Shown: one piece after another, positions 1 through 7,048 of the stretch | Layout: each line of letters starts with the position of its first letter | Position numbering within the stretch: position 1 is the stretch's first letter | Assembly: GCA_937958995.1 (NCBI GenBank) | Contig: CALGAP010000009.1 | Location: 186,001-250,000, forward strand | From: an uncultured Chitinophagaceae bacterium | Lineage (GTDB): Bacteria; Bacteroidota; Bacteroidia; Chitinophagales; Chitinophagaceae | Length of the DNA: 64,000 nucleotides | Direction: 5' to 3' | Notes under the pieces: generated by a model | What the model saw: only the letters and a program-made list of their open reading frames with translations | The model's database searches: none | Told to the model about the DNA's origin: nothing | Position numbers and translations under genes: made by a program

Positions 1-287
1 CTTTCAGCATACTGGTGCAACCATTTTTGAACGCTTGCTATGGTTTGCCTGCTCCCACAAGTATTTCAATGAAACTAAATGGAGAAAGAACAAAGAAGAC
101 CAATCTCGATGAATTTTTCCCGGTTAAAATAATTCCGGGCAGCAACGAGATAGAAATAGTGCCCTTCAGCGGCAGTGGTGATATCCGCGCAGCATTGTTT
201 GCGGATGGTATTGCACGACATCCGCGCGGGCAAACAACTATCCATGCTGGCGAAGTCGTTGAATTTTTCCCTATCCTTCTTTCATAA
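1..287 (+). CDS. moeA: MoeA C-terminal fragment (molybdopterin molybdenumtransferase), cut by window edge
   Basis: The frame is open from base 3 to the TAA at 285-287, so only the last ~94 residues are present. The stretch ILVQPFLNACYGL resembles the end of MoeA domain III, and GSGDIRAALFADGIARHPRG followed by IHAGEVVEFFPI matches domain IV, which usually reads SG..i..l..AdGia.iP.G....aGe.V. In the family this enzyme inserts molybdate into adenylylated molybdopterin in the cytoplasm. The moaD, moaE and mobA genes a few kb downstream support the assignment. Its stop overlaps the stop end of the convergent Crp/Fnr gene by 17 bp. The call rests on a short tail, so it is likely rather than certain. 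Confidence 0.72.
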   Translation, partial: FSILVQPFLNACYGLPAPTSISMKLNGERTKKTNLDEFFPVKIIPGSNEIEIVPFSGSGDIRAALFADGIARHPRGQTTIHAGEVVEFFPILLS

Positions 288-960
288 ACGCCGCCAGGCC
301 TGCGGCGTCGGTTATCGCAATGCATTTACCGCTCAGCTTCACTACGTTGGCATCCACCAGTTCGTTCAGTATCCGGAAAACGGTTTCATATGTGGTGCCT
401 GCGTATGAAGCCAGGTCTTGCCGGCTCAGCGTCATGTTGATATTTCCCGACGCATCGGTACCGAATTTATCTTGCAGGGTGAGCAATGAATTGGCAACGC
501 GCCCGATCACCGGCATATGTGCCAGGTTGCGCATGCGTTTTTCAGATTCTTTCAGTTCGGATGCAAAGAACATGGTGAGCTCGAAGAGAAATTGCTGGTT
601 TACCTTGAGCGTGGCCATAAAAAATTCTATGTCTACAAAACATACATCCGAAGCTTCCAGCGCTGTGGCCGAGACAGGATAAACGTTGTCGCTGCCCATA
701 CCCCGGTGACCAACGATATCGCCATCGCGGGCCAGCCGCACAATCAGCTCTTTATCTTCGCCCCACTGTTTGTGCACTTTAAACTTTCCGCGGTTGATAA
801 ACCAAATGCCGGTCATATTATCGCCTTCCTTGAAAAGCATTTCACCTTTCGAAACATGAAAAGTCTTGCGGTGGGCATTCAGCGCTGGCAACCATTCTTT
901 AGAACATTGCCTGCAGAGAAAACATGAATTAAGATCGCAGTGGGTTTTGTTAAGCTTCAT
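271..960 (-). CDS. Crp/Fnr family transcriptional regulator with N-terminal cysteine cluster
   Basis: This 229-residue protein has a cyclic-nucleotide-binding-like beta barrel (about residues 30-140, with KGEMLFKEGDNMTGIWFI) and a winged helix-turn-helix (about 150-225, with LSRQDLASYAGTTYETVFRI as the recognition region). The N-terminus carries cysteines at positions 8, 13, 16 and 19, and another sits in SDVCFVD; this resembles, but does not copy, the Cys pattern of Fe-S FNR. An oxygen- or NO-sensing cluster is therefore an inference. It reads away from the NirB-like genes, sharing a 350-bp divergent intergenic region with them, and so is a natural candidate to control them and the cofactor genes. 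ATG at 958-960 is the only sensible start. Confidence 0.88.
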   Translation of the reverse strand: MKLNKTHCDLNSCFLCRQCSKEWLPALNAHRKTFHVSKGEMLFKEGDNMTGIWFINRGKFKVHKQWGEDKELIVRLARDGDIVGHRGMGSDNVYPVSATALEASDVCFVDIEFFMATLKVNQQFLFELTMFFASELKESEKRMRNLAHMPVIGRVANSLLTLQDKFGTDASGNINMTLSRQDLASYAGTTYETVFRILNELVDANVVKLSGKCIAITDAAGLAAFMKEG

Positions 961-1310
961 TACGGGTTGAGTTAAAGGTATCGCGGATTGAACGCAATTA
1001 TGGGATTACGCTGATCTGCAAAAGCTGGCAAGTTTGCCCATCGGCGTAATCCCGTAATCCGCGCCGAATCCGCGATAAATTAATTATTTATCGCCCAATT
1101 TGTTGCCCATAAAATAAATTAAAAACAAAAAAATATGATGCTAATTTGCAAAAACACGCAAGTTTTCCAATCATTATCCCTAATTTCATTGCTTAGATAA
1201 CAAAAACAACGATAAAACTAGCAGTGTTTGCCATAGAAACATTATATATAAATAAGTATAATGTGTTCTAACGATTGCCTGCGATTTTGTCCACATCCAA
1301 AACGCAGCAA
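961..1310. other. 350-bp divergent intergenic region, regulator versus NirB-like operon
   Basis: No coding potential was seen. It holds a nested inverted repeat (980-1076, listed separately) near the regulator and an AT-rich half near the flavoprotein gene. In the AT-rich part, TTGC-N8-GCAA at 1146-1161 is a dyad with Crp-like overall spacing, a possible but unproven binding site for the neighbouring Crp/Fnr protein. No exact TAnnTTTG -7 box was found. Confidence 0.6.
980..1076. repeat. Nested inverted repeat (long hairpin, repeat-element-like)
   Basis: Outer arms ATCGCGGATT (980-989) and AATCCGCGAT (1067-1076) are perfect reverse complements. Inside them GGGATTACGCTGAT (1002-1015) pairs with ATCGGCGTAATCCC (1040-1053) with one mismatch. 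The 97-bp block sits just upstream of the Crp/Fnr start codon. It looks like a dispersed palindromic element or an mRNA structure in the regulator leader; a second copy was not found in this window. Confidence 0.75.
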
Positions 1311-2321
1311 ATGAAATTAGTCATTATCGGCAATGGGATGGTTGGTTATAAGTTTTGCGAAAAGCTCATCAACCGTACCAATCCCGGCCAGTTCCAGATC
1401 GTTGTTTTTGCCGAAGAAACGCGTCCCGCCTACGACCGCGTTCACCTGAGCGAGTACTTCGCGGGCAAGTCCGCGCGCGACCTCACGCTTGCAGAGGCAG
1501 ACTGGTACCAGTCGAACAACATCACGCTCCACCTGGCCGATCCCGTTCAGCAGATCGACCGCGCCGCCAAGACGGTGCGGTCATTCAGCGGCAAAATTGA
1601 AAGTTATGATTATTTAATTCTCGCCACAGGCTCCTCCGCCTTTGTTCCCAACATTCCCGGCGTTGAAAAAGAAGGCGTCTTCATTTACCGCACTATCGAA
1701 GATTTGGAAATGATCAGCAGTTGGGCGCGCAAAGCAAAGAGCGGCGCCGTGATGGGCGGAGGTTTGTTAGGACTGGAAGCAGCCAAAGCCTTGCTCGATC
1801 TGGGTATTGCGAACCCGCACGTGATTGAATTTGCACCGCGACTGATGCCACGGCAGGTAGATGAAGCAGGTTCGCTTTGCCTGCAGGCGAAACTGGAAGC
1901 ACTGGGGCTGATCATTCACACCGGTGCCAACACCACTGCTATTGAAGGTGATGAAAAAATAACAGCCCTGCGTTTTGCCGATGGTTCACATCTCGAGACC
2001 GATATGCTGGTGATATCAGCAGGCATCAGGCCGCGCGATGAACTGGCCCGCCAATGCGGACTGGAAATTGGTGTTCGTGGAGGCATTGTAGTGAATGACC
2101 AGTTGCAGACCAGCGATCCTTCCATTTTTGCCATTGGTGAATGCGCTTTGCACAAAGGCATGATTTATGGACTCGTAGCGCCCGGCTATGAAATGGCCGA
2201 TACAGTGGTGACCAATCTCACCGGCGGAGAAAAATTTTTCCCTGGCTTCGATATGAGCACCAAGCTGAAACTGATTGGCGTGGACGTAGCCAGTTTTGGC
2301 GACAGAGTTATCGGCAGTTGA
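1311..2321 (+). CDS. NirB-like FAD/NAD(P)H oxidoreductase, C-terminally truncated
   Basis: The protein (336 residues from ATG 1311) matches the flavoprotein part of assimilatory nitrite reductase large subunit NirB: FAD Rossmann motif VIIGNGMVGYKF at the N-terminus, PAYDRVHLSEYF, the ATG motif LILATGSSAFVP, NAD(P)H-binding GGGLLGLEAA around residue 147, and the FAD-contacting FAIGECA near residue 275. ATG 1311 is preferred over the upstream TTG at 1275 because it begins exactly at the Rossmann strand. The normal NirB sequence continues after STKLKLIGVDVASFGD into an interface domain and Fe-S/siroheme domains; here it ends six codons later at TGA 2319-2321, overlapping the start of the next reading frame. 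It probably delivered electrons from NAD(P)H within a nitrate/nitrite assimilation chain. Confidence 0.82.
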   Translation: MKLVIIGNGMVGYKFCEKLINRTNPGQFQIVVFAEETRPAYDRVHLSEYFAGKSARDLTLAEADWYQSNNITLHLADPVQQIDRAAKTVRSFSGKIESYDYLILATGSSAFVPNIPGVEKEGVFIYRTIEDLEMISSWARKAKSGAVMGGGLLGLEAAKALLDLGIANPHVIEFAPRLMPRQVDEAGSLCLQAKLEALGLIIHTGANTTAIEGDEKITALRFADGSHLETDMLVISAGIRPRDELARQCGLEIGVRGGIVVNDQLQTSDPSIFAIGECALHKGMIYGLVAPGYEMADTVVTNLTGGEKFFPGFDMSTKLKLIGVDVASFGDRVIGS

Positions 2322-3649
2322 ACAAAGAAGATGAAATCATCATTTTCAGCAAAGAAAATTTTCCTTTTTACAACCGCGTAATGCTGCCCGATTATATCAG
2401 CGGCGCGCAAAGCTGGGAGCAGTTGATCAAGATGAAAGAGGAAGAGGAACCGGGCTATCATATTCACTTGTATCGGGGGGTAAGTGTTGTGTCCATAGAC
2501 AGGGAAAACAAATGTGTGACCGATTCAAATGGCCGCATCACTTATTACGACATACTAATCCTTGCAACCGGCAGCCGTGCCGCCATTCCGCGTAACGTGC
2601 CACCACTGGAAGGCATTTTCACGATGCGCAGTCGTACCGATGCCGACCATTTCAAAAATCATGTTCCGAAAGATGGTCATGTGGTGATTGTTGGAGGAGG
2701 CTTATTGGGTCTTGAGCTCGCCGCCTCGCTGCGTGAGACAGGTATCCGCGTCACCATCGTGCAGCGAATTTCCCGCTTTCTCGACCGCCAGCTCGATCCG
2801 CTCGGCAGCCAGTTGTTACACGAAGAAATGTGCGACCAGGGTTGTGATATTTATTATGATGATGAGGTGCAGTTGTTTCATGGTCGTACGCGACTCACCG
2901 GCATACGCCTGAAGAGTGGTCAGCAGATCGGTTGCGATGCATTGGTTTTTGCCATCGGCACCATTCCGAATATTGAACTGGCAAAAGAAGCTGGCCTGCA
3001 TTGCCAGCGTGGTGTAATTGTGAATGAACGTTTGCAAACCAGTGATCCCACCATATATGCTATTGGAGAAATTGCCGAGTTCCGCGGCATGCTATACGGC
3101 ATCACCGCAGCGGCAGAGGAACAAGCACAAGTGGTGGCTCGCTATCTCACCGGCGATGTCGCCAGCCATTACAGCGGCAGCGTGTTTATGAATATCATTA
3201 AGATTCGTGGTTTTGATCTTTGCAGCATTGGCATACCCGAATGTCCGAATGACAACGATTACGAGGAGATCATATTTCTTGACAAGGCAAAACGATATTA
3301 CAAAAAATGCATTATTCACCAGGACCGGTTGGTAGGCGCCATATTGATTGGCGACAAAACTGAAATGCGCGAATGCCGCGAACTGATTGCCAATAAGATT
3401 GAATTGAGTGATAAACGCCTTCAGTTATTGCGAAGCGGTAAGAAAGCTGAGCCTATTTTAGGAAAACTTGTATGCAGCTGCCATAATGTGGGCGCAGACA
3501 ATTTACGCAACAAAATTGCCGAAGGCTGCACGGAATTTCAACAACTGTGTGCTGCCACCGGTGCGGGTACAGGCTGTGGTTCGTGCAGGCAGGAGGTGAG
3601 GAGAATATTGAATTTGAATTTGAACAAGGAATGTGAACAAGGAATTTGA
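2318..3649 (+). CDS. Second NirB-like FAD/NAD(P) oxidoreductase with BFD-type [2Fe-2S] domain, N-terminally truncated
   Basis: The 443-residue frame opens with TTG 2318 and begins inside what should be the FAD Rossmann fold: EIIIFSKENFPFYNRVMLPD aligns with residues ~25-50 of the preceding protein, so the GxGxxG strand-helix is missing. The rest is intact: LILATGSRAAIP, NAD-binding VIVGGGLLGLELA, FAD-contacting YAIGEIAEF, the C-terminal interface domain, and a bacterioferritin-associated-ferredoxin-type [2Fe-2S] domain with CSC near residue 386 and CGSC near 419. It overlaps the upstream gene by 4 bp. Its last residues (LNLNLNKECEQGI) come from a 13-bp tandem repeat. As written it should bind FAD poorly, so either the gene is damaged or DNA is missing at the junction. 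Confidence 0.78.
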   Translation: MNKEDEIIIFSKENFPFYNRVMLPDYISGAQSWEQLIKMKEEEEPGYHIHLYRGVSVVSIDRENKCVTDSNGRITYYDILILATGSRAAIPRNVPPLEGIFTMRSRTDADHFKNHVPKDGHVVIVGGGLLGLELAASLRETGIRVTIVQRISRFLDRQLDPLGSQLLHEEMCDQGCDIYYDDEVQLFHGRTRLTGIRLKSGQQIGCDALVFAIGTIPNIELAKEAGLHCQRGVIVNERLQTSDPTIYAIGEIAEFRGMLYGITAAAEEQAQVVARYLTGDVASHYSGSVFMNIIKIRGFDLCSIGIPECPNDNDYEEIIFLDKAKRYYKKCIIHQDRLVGAILIGDKTEMRECRELIANKIELSDKRLQLLRSGKKAEPILGKLVCSCHNVGADNLRNKIAEGCTEFQQLCAATGAGTGCGSCRQEVRRILNLNLNKECEQGI

Positions 3650-3660
3650 ACAGGGAATAG
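3622..3660 (+). repeat. 13-bp x3 tandem repeat at gene end
   Basis: Three units GAACAAGGAATGT, GAACAAGGAATTT and GAACAGGGAATAG lie head to tail. They encode the last residues of the upstream flavoprotein, contain its TGA stop, and reach to 5 bp before the next ATG. Confidence 0.85.
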
Positions 3661-3664
3661 CAGG

Positions 3665-5137
3665 ATGAACTACCGAAAGCAAACCATAAAGATCAATCTT
3701 CCCGGCGGCATTGTGGCTGCTGGTGATTTGCATGCCCTGATGGAGGCTGCGGGGCAATGTGGCATCAAACATGTTCAACTCGGCAACCGCCAGCAGTTGT
3801 ATTGCCAGGGAAATGAACAATTGATGCGCGCACTCGACCAGCTCGGCGTGTTCTACGAATGCAACAGCGACCATTTTCCCAATATACTCACCTCGTATGT
3901 AGCTGAAGCGATTTTCCAAAACAACAACTGGCTCAGCGAAGGTTTATACAAAGACATTCTCGGGCTTTTTGACTACCAGCCATCTCTTAAAGTAAGCCTG
4001 GTAGATGCGCATCAGACATTCATCCCTTTTTTCACGGGTAATATCAATTTCATTTCTTCGCCCGTCAACAACTACTGGTACCTCTACGTTCGTTTTGTTA
4101 AAACAACCATCATCTATCCCTGGAAAGGTTTAATTTACTCAGACGATATTCCGCGTATCAGCAAAGTGATAGAACAAATTTTATTGGAAGATAAAGAGCT
4201 CAGGGATGGTGATGAGTTGTTTAACCGCGTGCATGCCAGGGAAAATTTGATCATCCAACCCGTGACAGAACTCCTGAAGGTGCCTGATTTTGAATTGCCT
4301 TATTACGAGGGTTTCAATCGCTATGGCGAAAAAAGCTGGCTGGGCATATACCGCCGCGATGAATGTTTTCCCGTTTTATTTCTCAAAGATATTGCAGCAC
4401 TTTGCCTGCGCACCAAGCTGGGACAGGTGTATACTACTCCCTGGAAATCGTTGGTGATAAAAGGTATTCTGCCCGAGCATCGCGCGGCCTGGGATTATTT
4501 GCTGAACAAACATCGCATTAACGTGCATCATGCCGCCAACGAACTAAACTGGCAGATTGAAGACCTGGACGAGGAAGGGCTGAGTCTGAAACGATACATT
4601 ATCCGCCAATTTGACAAGGAAGATCTGCGCACGCAGGGATTATGTTTTGCCATCAAGGCAAGACCGCATTCAGGTTTGTTTGGCGCTGTGGTGATCAGGA
4701 AGCAGCGCAATACTTCGCGCAGCCAGCGCAGGTCGCTCGATCGTTATGATATTTTATACACGCGCGATTTCAATCCTAACAGTCGTGAGTATATTCTGTT
4801 CCGCAAAGATGTGCAGCGTGAAAATTTGGGCACCTACCTGGTGGCACTTTGCAAATATTTTTACGACCTCAGAATTGAAGCGGGCGATATACTCCACCAG
4901 GTATATAGGGAAGAGGAGGCCATCGAAAAAAAAGAGCCTGCTCTGGCAGGGGGCAGAAAACTATTTCGCTGCCGGCATTGTTTAACAATTTATGATGAGC
5001 AATATGGCGACCCGGGGCAGGGGATTGCGCCCGGAACCCAATTTTCTGATTTATCTCAAAATTATCAATGTGCTGTGTGTGAAGCATCTGCCGCTGATTT
5101 TAAATTGATTTCCACATTCCCGGTGTTAATAGAATAA
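3665..5137 (+). CDS. Nitrite/sulfite-reductase-like protein fused to C-terminal rubredoxin
   Basis: The 490-residue protein starts with a region resembling the ferredoxin-like half-domain of nitrite/sulfite reductases (INLPGGIVAAGDLHALMEAA followed by IKHVQLGNRQQLYCQG), and a second such half lies around residues 300-420 (LCFAIKARPHSGLFGAVVIR). The cysteine pairs that hold the siroheme and [4Fe-4S] in true nitrite reductases are not visible. The last ~50 residues are a rubredoxin with two CxxC knuckles (CRHC and CAVC) and the usual IAPGTQFSDL. It therefore looks like an electron carrier on a reductase-like scaffold rather than a catalyst. It follows the flavoprotein gene by 15 bp, suggesting a chain NAD(P)H - flavoprotein/[2Fe-2S] - rubredoxin - terminal oxidoreductase, possibly a molybdenum nitrate reductase outside the window. 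Confidence 0.78.
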   Translation: MNYRKQTIKINLPGGIVAAGDLHALMEAAGQCGIKHVQLGNRQQLYCQGNEQLMRALDQLGVFYECNSDHFPNILTSYVAEAIFQNNNWLSEGLYKDILGLFDYQPSLKVSLVDAHQTFIPFFTGNINFISSPVNNYWYLYVRFVKTTIIYPWKGLIYSDDIPRISKVIEQILLEDKELRDGDELFNRVHARENLIIQPVTELLKVPDFELPYYEGFNRYGEKSWLGIYRRDECFPVLFLKDIAALCLRTKLGQVYTTPWKSLVIKGILPEHRAAWDYLLNKHRINVHHAANELNWQIEDLDEEGLSLKRYIIRQFDKEDLRTQGLCFAIKARPHSGLFGAVVIRKQRNTSRSQRRSLDRYDILYTRDFNPNSREYILFRKDVQRENLGTYLVALCKYFYDLRIEAGDILHQVYREEEAIEKKEPALAGGRKLFRCRHCLTIYDEQYGDPGQGIAPGTQFSDLSQNYQCAVCEASAADFKLISTFPVLIE

Positions 5138-5320
5138 ACTTGCCCGGATGAGTTACGAACCTTAAATTTGAAGCATATTGTCAGTTTACCTAAAACAGCC
5201 ATTTTCCCGACAGCTTGCTAAAAGGCAATATCCATTCGAACACCTTGCAGCTAAGGCCCTATATTTTCTGTCTTGTACCTGTAGCACTGAATTCTTATTA
5301 GATTATTTCCAATTCCTGGT

Positions 5321-5554
5321 ATGAAGGTTTATTTATACGCAATGTTGAAGGATTATTTCGATCACGAAGTATGGCTGCAGCAGCCTGTGCATACGATCGA
5401 TGAATTGAAGGAAAAATTATCAGCGCAAAACGAAAATGCGCGAGATTTACTGGATAGCTGCCGGTTTGCCGTAAACGACCGGTTTATTGATAACAATTAT
5501 ATATTTCAATCGCATGATGTCGTCAGCATTTTACCACCTGCCAGCGGTGGATGA
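5321..5554 (+). CDS. moaD: MoaD, molybdopterin synthase small subunit
   Basis: A 77-residue ubiquitin-fold sulfur carrier of the expected size. It ends in PPASGG, the double-glycine tail that is thiocarboxylated and donates sulfur to precursor Z; VVSILPPASGG is typical of the family. It lies at the head of a run with moaE, a SelW-like gene and mobA. Its TGA (5552-5554) overlaps the moaE start region, which suggests translational coupling of the two synthase subunits. Confidence 0.93.
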   Translation: MKVYLYAMLKDYFDHEVWLQQPVHTIDELKEKLSAQNENARDLLDSCRFAVNDRFIDNNYIFQSHDVVSILPPASGG

Positions 5555-6026
5555 ATGGAGGTATATTACAGATGAGCCTATTAACCTGGCTGCCGTTTTG
5601 TCGAAAGCACACCGCCCCGGCGCCGGCGCTGTGGTATTGTTTAGTGGTGAAACACGCGATACCAGCGAAGGCAAAGCCGTGTGGTTCCTGGAGTATGAGG
5701 CGCATCCCAGTATGGCTGCCAAGATGATCCGCGACATTTTGCAGGAAGCGATTGACCGCTGGGGGCTGCATTTTGCCATTGCGCAGCACCGCACCGGCGT
5801 GGTGAATATCAGCGACAGTGCCGTGGTAGTTGTGACCGGCGCACCCCACCGCAGCGAAGCCTATGCCGCCAACCGCTTTATTATCGACAAAATAAAACAT
5901 GAAGTCCCCATCTGGAAGTGCGAACATTTCACCGATGGCACCAAGGTATGGAGTGAGGGATGCAATCATAAGGAAAAGGTGGCGGCTGCGGAAGAAGTGC
6001 TTTCGGATTCCGTGAATAAGTTTTAG
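5547..6026 (+). CDS. moaE: MoaE, molybdopterin synthase catalytic subunit
   Basis: Hallmarks are GAVVLFSGETRD near the N-terminus, FLEYEAHPSMA, the HRTGVVNISDSAVVVV core and PIWKCEHFTDGTKVW containing the conserved active-site lysine. MoaE binds two MoaD tails and converts precursor Z to molybdopterin. An open frame extends back to 5487 inside moaD, but homology starts at about DEWRYITDEPI, so GTG 5547 (8 bp before the end of moaD) is the best start and gives 159 residues, a normal length. An out-of-frame ATG at 5551 is a decoy. Confidence 0.92.
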   Translation: MDEWRYITDEPINLAAVLSKAHRPGAGAVVLFSGETRDTSEGKAVWFLEYEAHPSMAAKMIRDILQEAIDRWGLHFAIAQHRTGVVNISDSAVVVVTGAPHRSEAYAANRFIIDKIKHEVPIWKCEHFTDGTKVWSEGCNHKEKVAAAEEVLSDSVNKF

Positions 6027-6058
6027 TTTTTGAGATCAGAATTTCTCCCAATTATTTT

Positions 6059-6346
6059 ATGAAACCCACCTTAACAATAGAATATTGCCCCAAATGCAAC
6101 TGGCTGATGCGTGCCGCGTGGATGGCGCAGGAAATGCTCACCACCTTCAATGATGACCTTCACGGTGTGTTACTGAAACCAAGCGAGGTAAATGGCCGGT
6201 ATATCATTTGCATTGATGATAAAAAGATATTCGACCGGAAGGAAAGCGGCGGATTCCCCGAAATCAAGGAACTGAAACAGTGGGTCCGCGATGTAGTAGC
6301 TCCCGGTCGAAGTCTGGGTCATGCCGACAGGAAATCTTCCGAATGA
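6059..6346 (+). CDS. SelT/SelW/SelH (Rdx) family protein
   Basis: 95 residues with the redox motif YCPKCNW at positions 9-15, where selenoproteins of this family have CxxU and here both positions are cysteine. The thioredoxin-like fold is indicated by the N-terminal strand LTIEYC and the ending GGFPEIKELKQWVRDVVAPG, where GGFPE followed by a short helix is typical of Rdx proteins. The reaction is unknown; family members are thiol-redox proteins. It lies between moaE (32 bp upstream) and mobA, which hints at, but does not prove, a link to cofactor sulfuration or to the redox chain encoded upstream. Confidence 0.87.
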   Translation: MKPTLTIEYCPKCNWLMRAAWMAQEMLTTFNDDLHGVLLKPSEVNGRYIICIDDKKIFDRKESGGFPEIKELKQWVRDVVAPGRSLGHADRKSSE

Positions 6347-6444
6347 ATGACAGTTTAATGATTTTCCACAATAACATTTCTGGTCTCGCTTTTGTAATAT
6401 TGTCCGGGACCGAAACCTTATTCTATAACCAATAGTACTGATCT

Positions 6445-7047
6445 ATGGAAAAGCTATTAGGCGCCATATTATGCGGCGGAGAGAGTACGCGCATGGGAAG
6501 CGACAAAGGCCTGCTGCCTATACGAAATACCATTTGGGCAAAACACATGCACGAGAAGCTGGCGACGTTTCACATACCCGTGGTATACTCCGTCAATCCC
6601 GGACAGGTGGCCCAGTACAGCGAACAGATTTCTCCGGAACTGCTGGTGGTTGACAATACTGAATTACAAGGCCCGCTGAATGGACTGCTCAGCATTCAAC
6701 AGCGCTTTCCCAATACGGATATCCTGCTGATGAGCTGCGACATGCTCGACATGGACGCGGCCACTATCGAACACCTCATCCAACAATACCAGGCCGACCG
6801 CACTTATGATTTTTACGTATACCAGGACGAAAACTTCGCCCAGCCGTTTTGCGGCATCTACACCGGTGTAGGACTCGAGAAAGTGGAAGGCCGCTTCACA
6901 ATTGGCCGTCTCGAAAATTTCAGCCTGCAATCAATTCTTGATGAAGGCTATACCTTGCGCATTCCGGCGAAGAATAAAGCGGTGTTTAAGAATTATAATT
7001 CGGTGGAAGATATAGAACAGAATTTTGTGGAGCATAAAGAAGCGTAG
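6445..7047 (+). CDS. mobA: MobA, molybdenum cofactor guanylyltransferase
   Basis: 200 residues of the nucleotidyltransferase fold. The N-terminal signature LCGGESTRMGSDKGLLP (residues 9-25) binds GTP, and DILLMSCDMLDMD carries the metal-binding aspartate. MobA links GMP to Mo-molybdopterin to give the MGD cofactor of the DMSO-reductase family, which includes bacterial nitrate reductases. It is the last gene of the cofactor run, 98 bp after the SelW-like gene, and converges on the MocR gene with only 1 bp between the two stops. Confidence 0.92.
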   Translation: MEKLLGAILCGGESTRMGSDKGLLPIRNTIWAKHMHEKLATFHIPVVYSVNPGQVAQYSEQISPELLVVDNTELQGPLNGLLSIQQRFPNTDILLMSCDMLDMDAATIEHLIQQYQADRTYDFYVYQDENFAQPFCGIYTGVGLEKVEGRFTIGRLENFSLQSILDEGYTLRIPAKNKAVFKNYNSVEDIEQNFVEHKEA

Positions 7048-7048
7048 A

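Noticed and set aside
1269..1284. Fourth LacI operator (TAACGATTGC before the NirB-like gene)
   Set aside because: Only ten bases match; the CGT half and the CGG side are absent, and it overlaps a position with no link to pectin genes.
1311..3649. Programmed -1 frameshift joining the two flavoprotein frames
   Set aside because: No slippery heptamer is evident at the junction, and a fused product would still lack the interface domain of the first and the FAD strand of the second.
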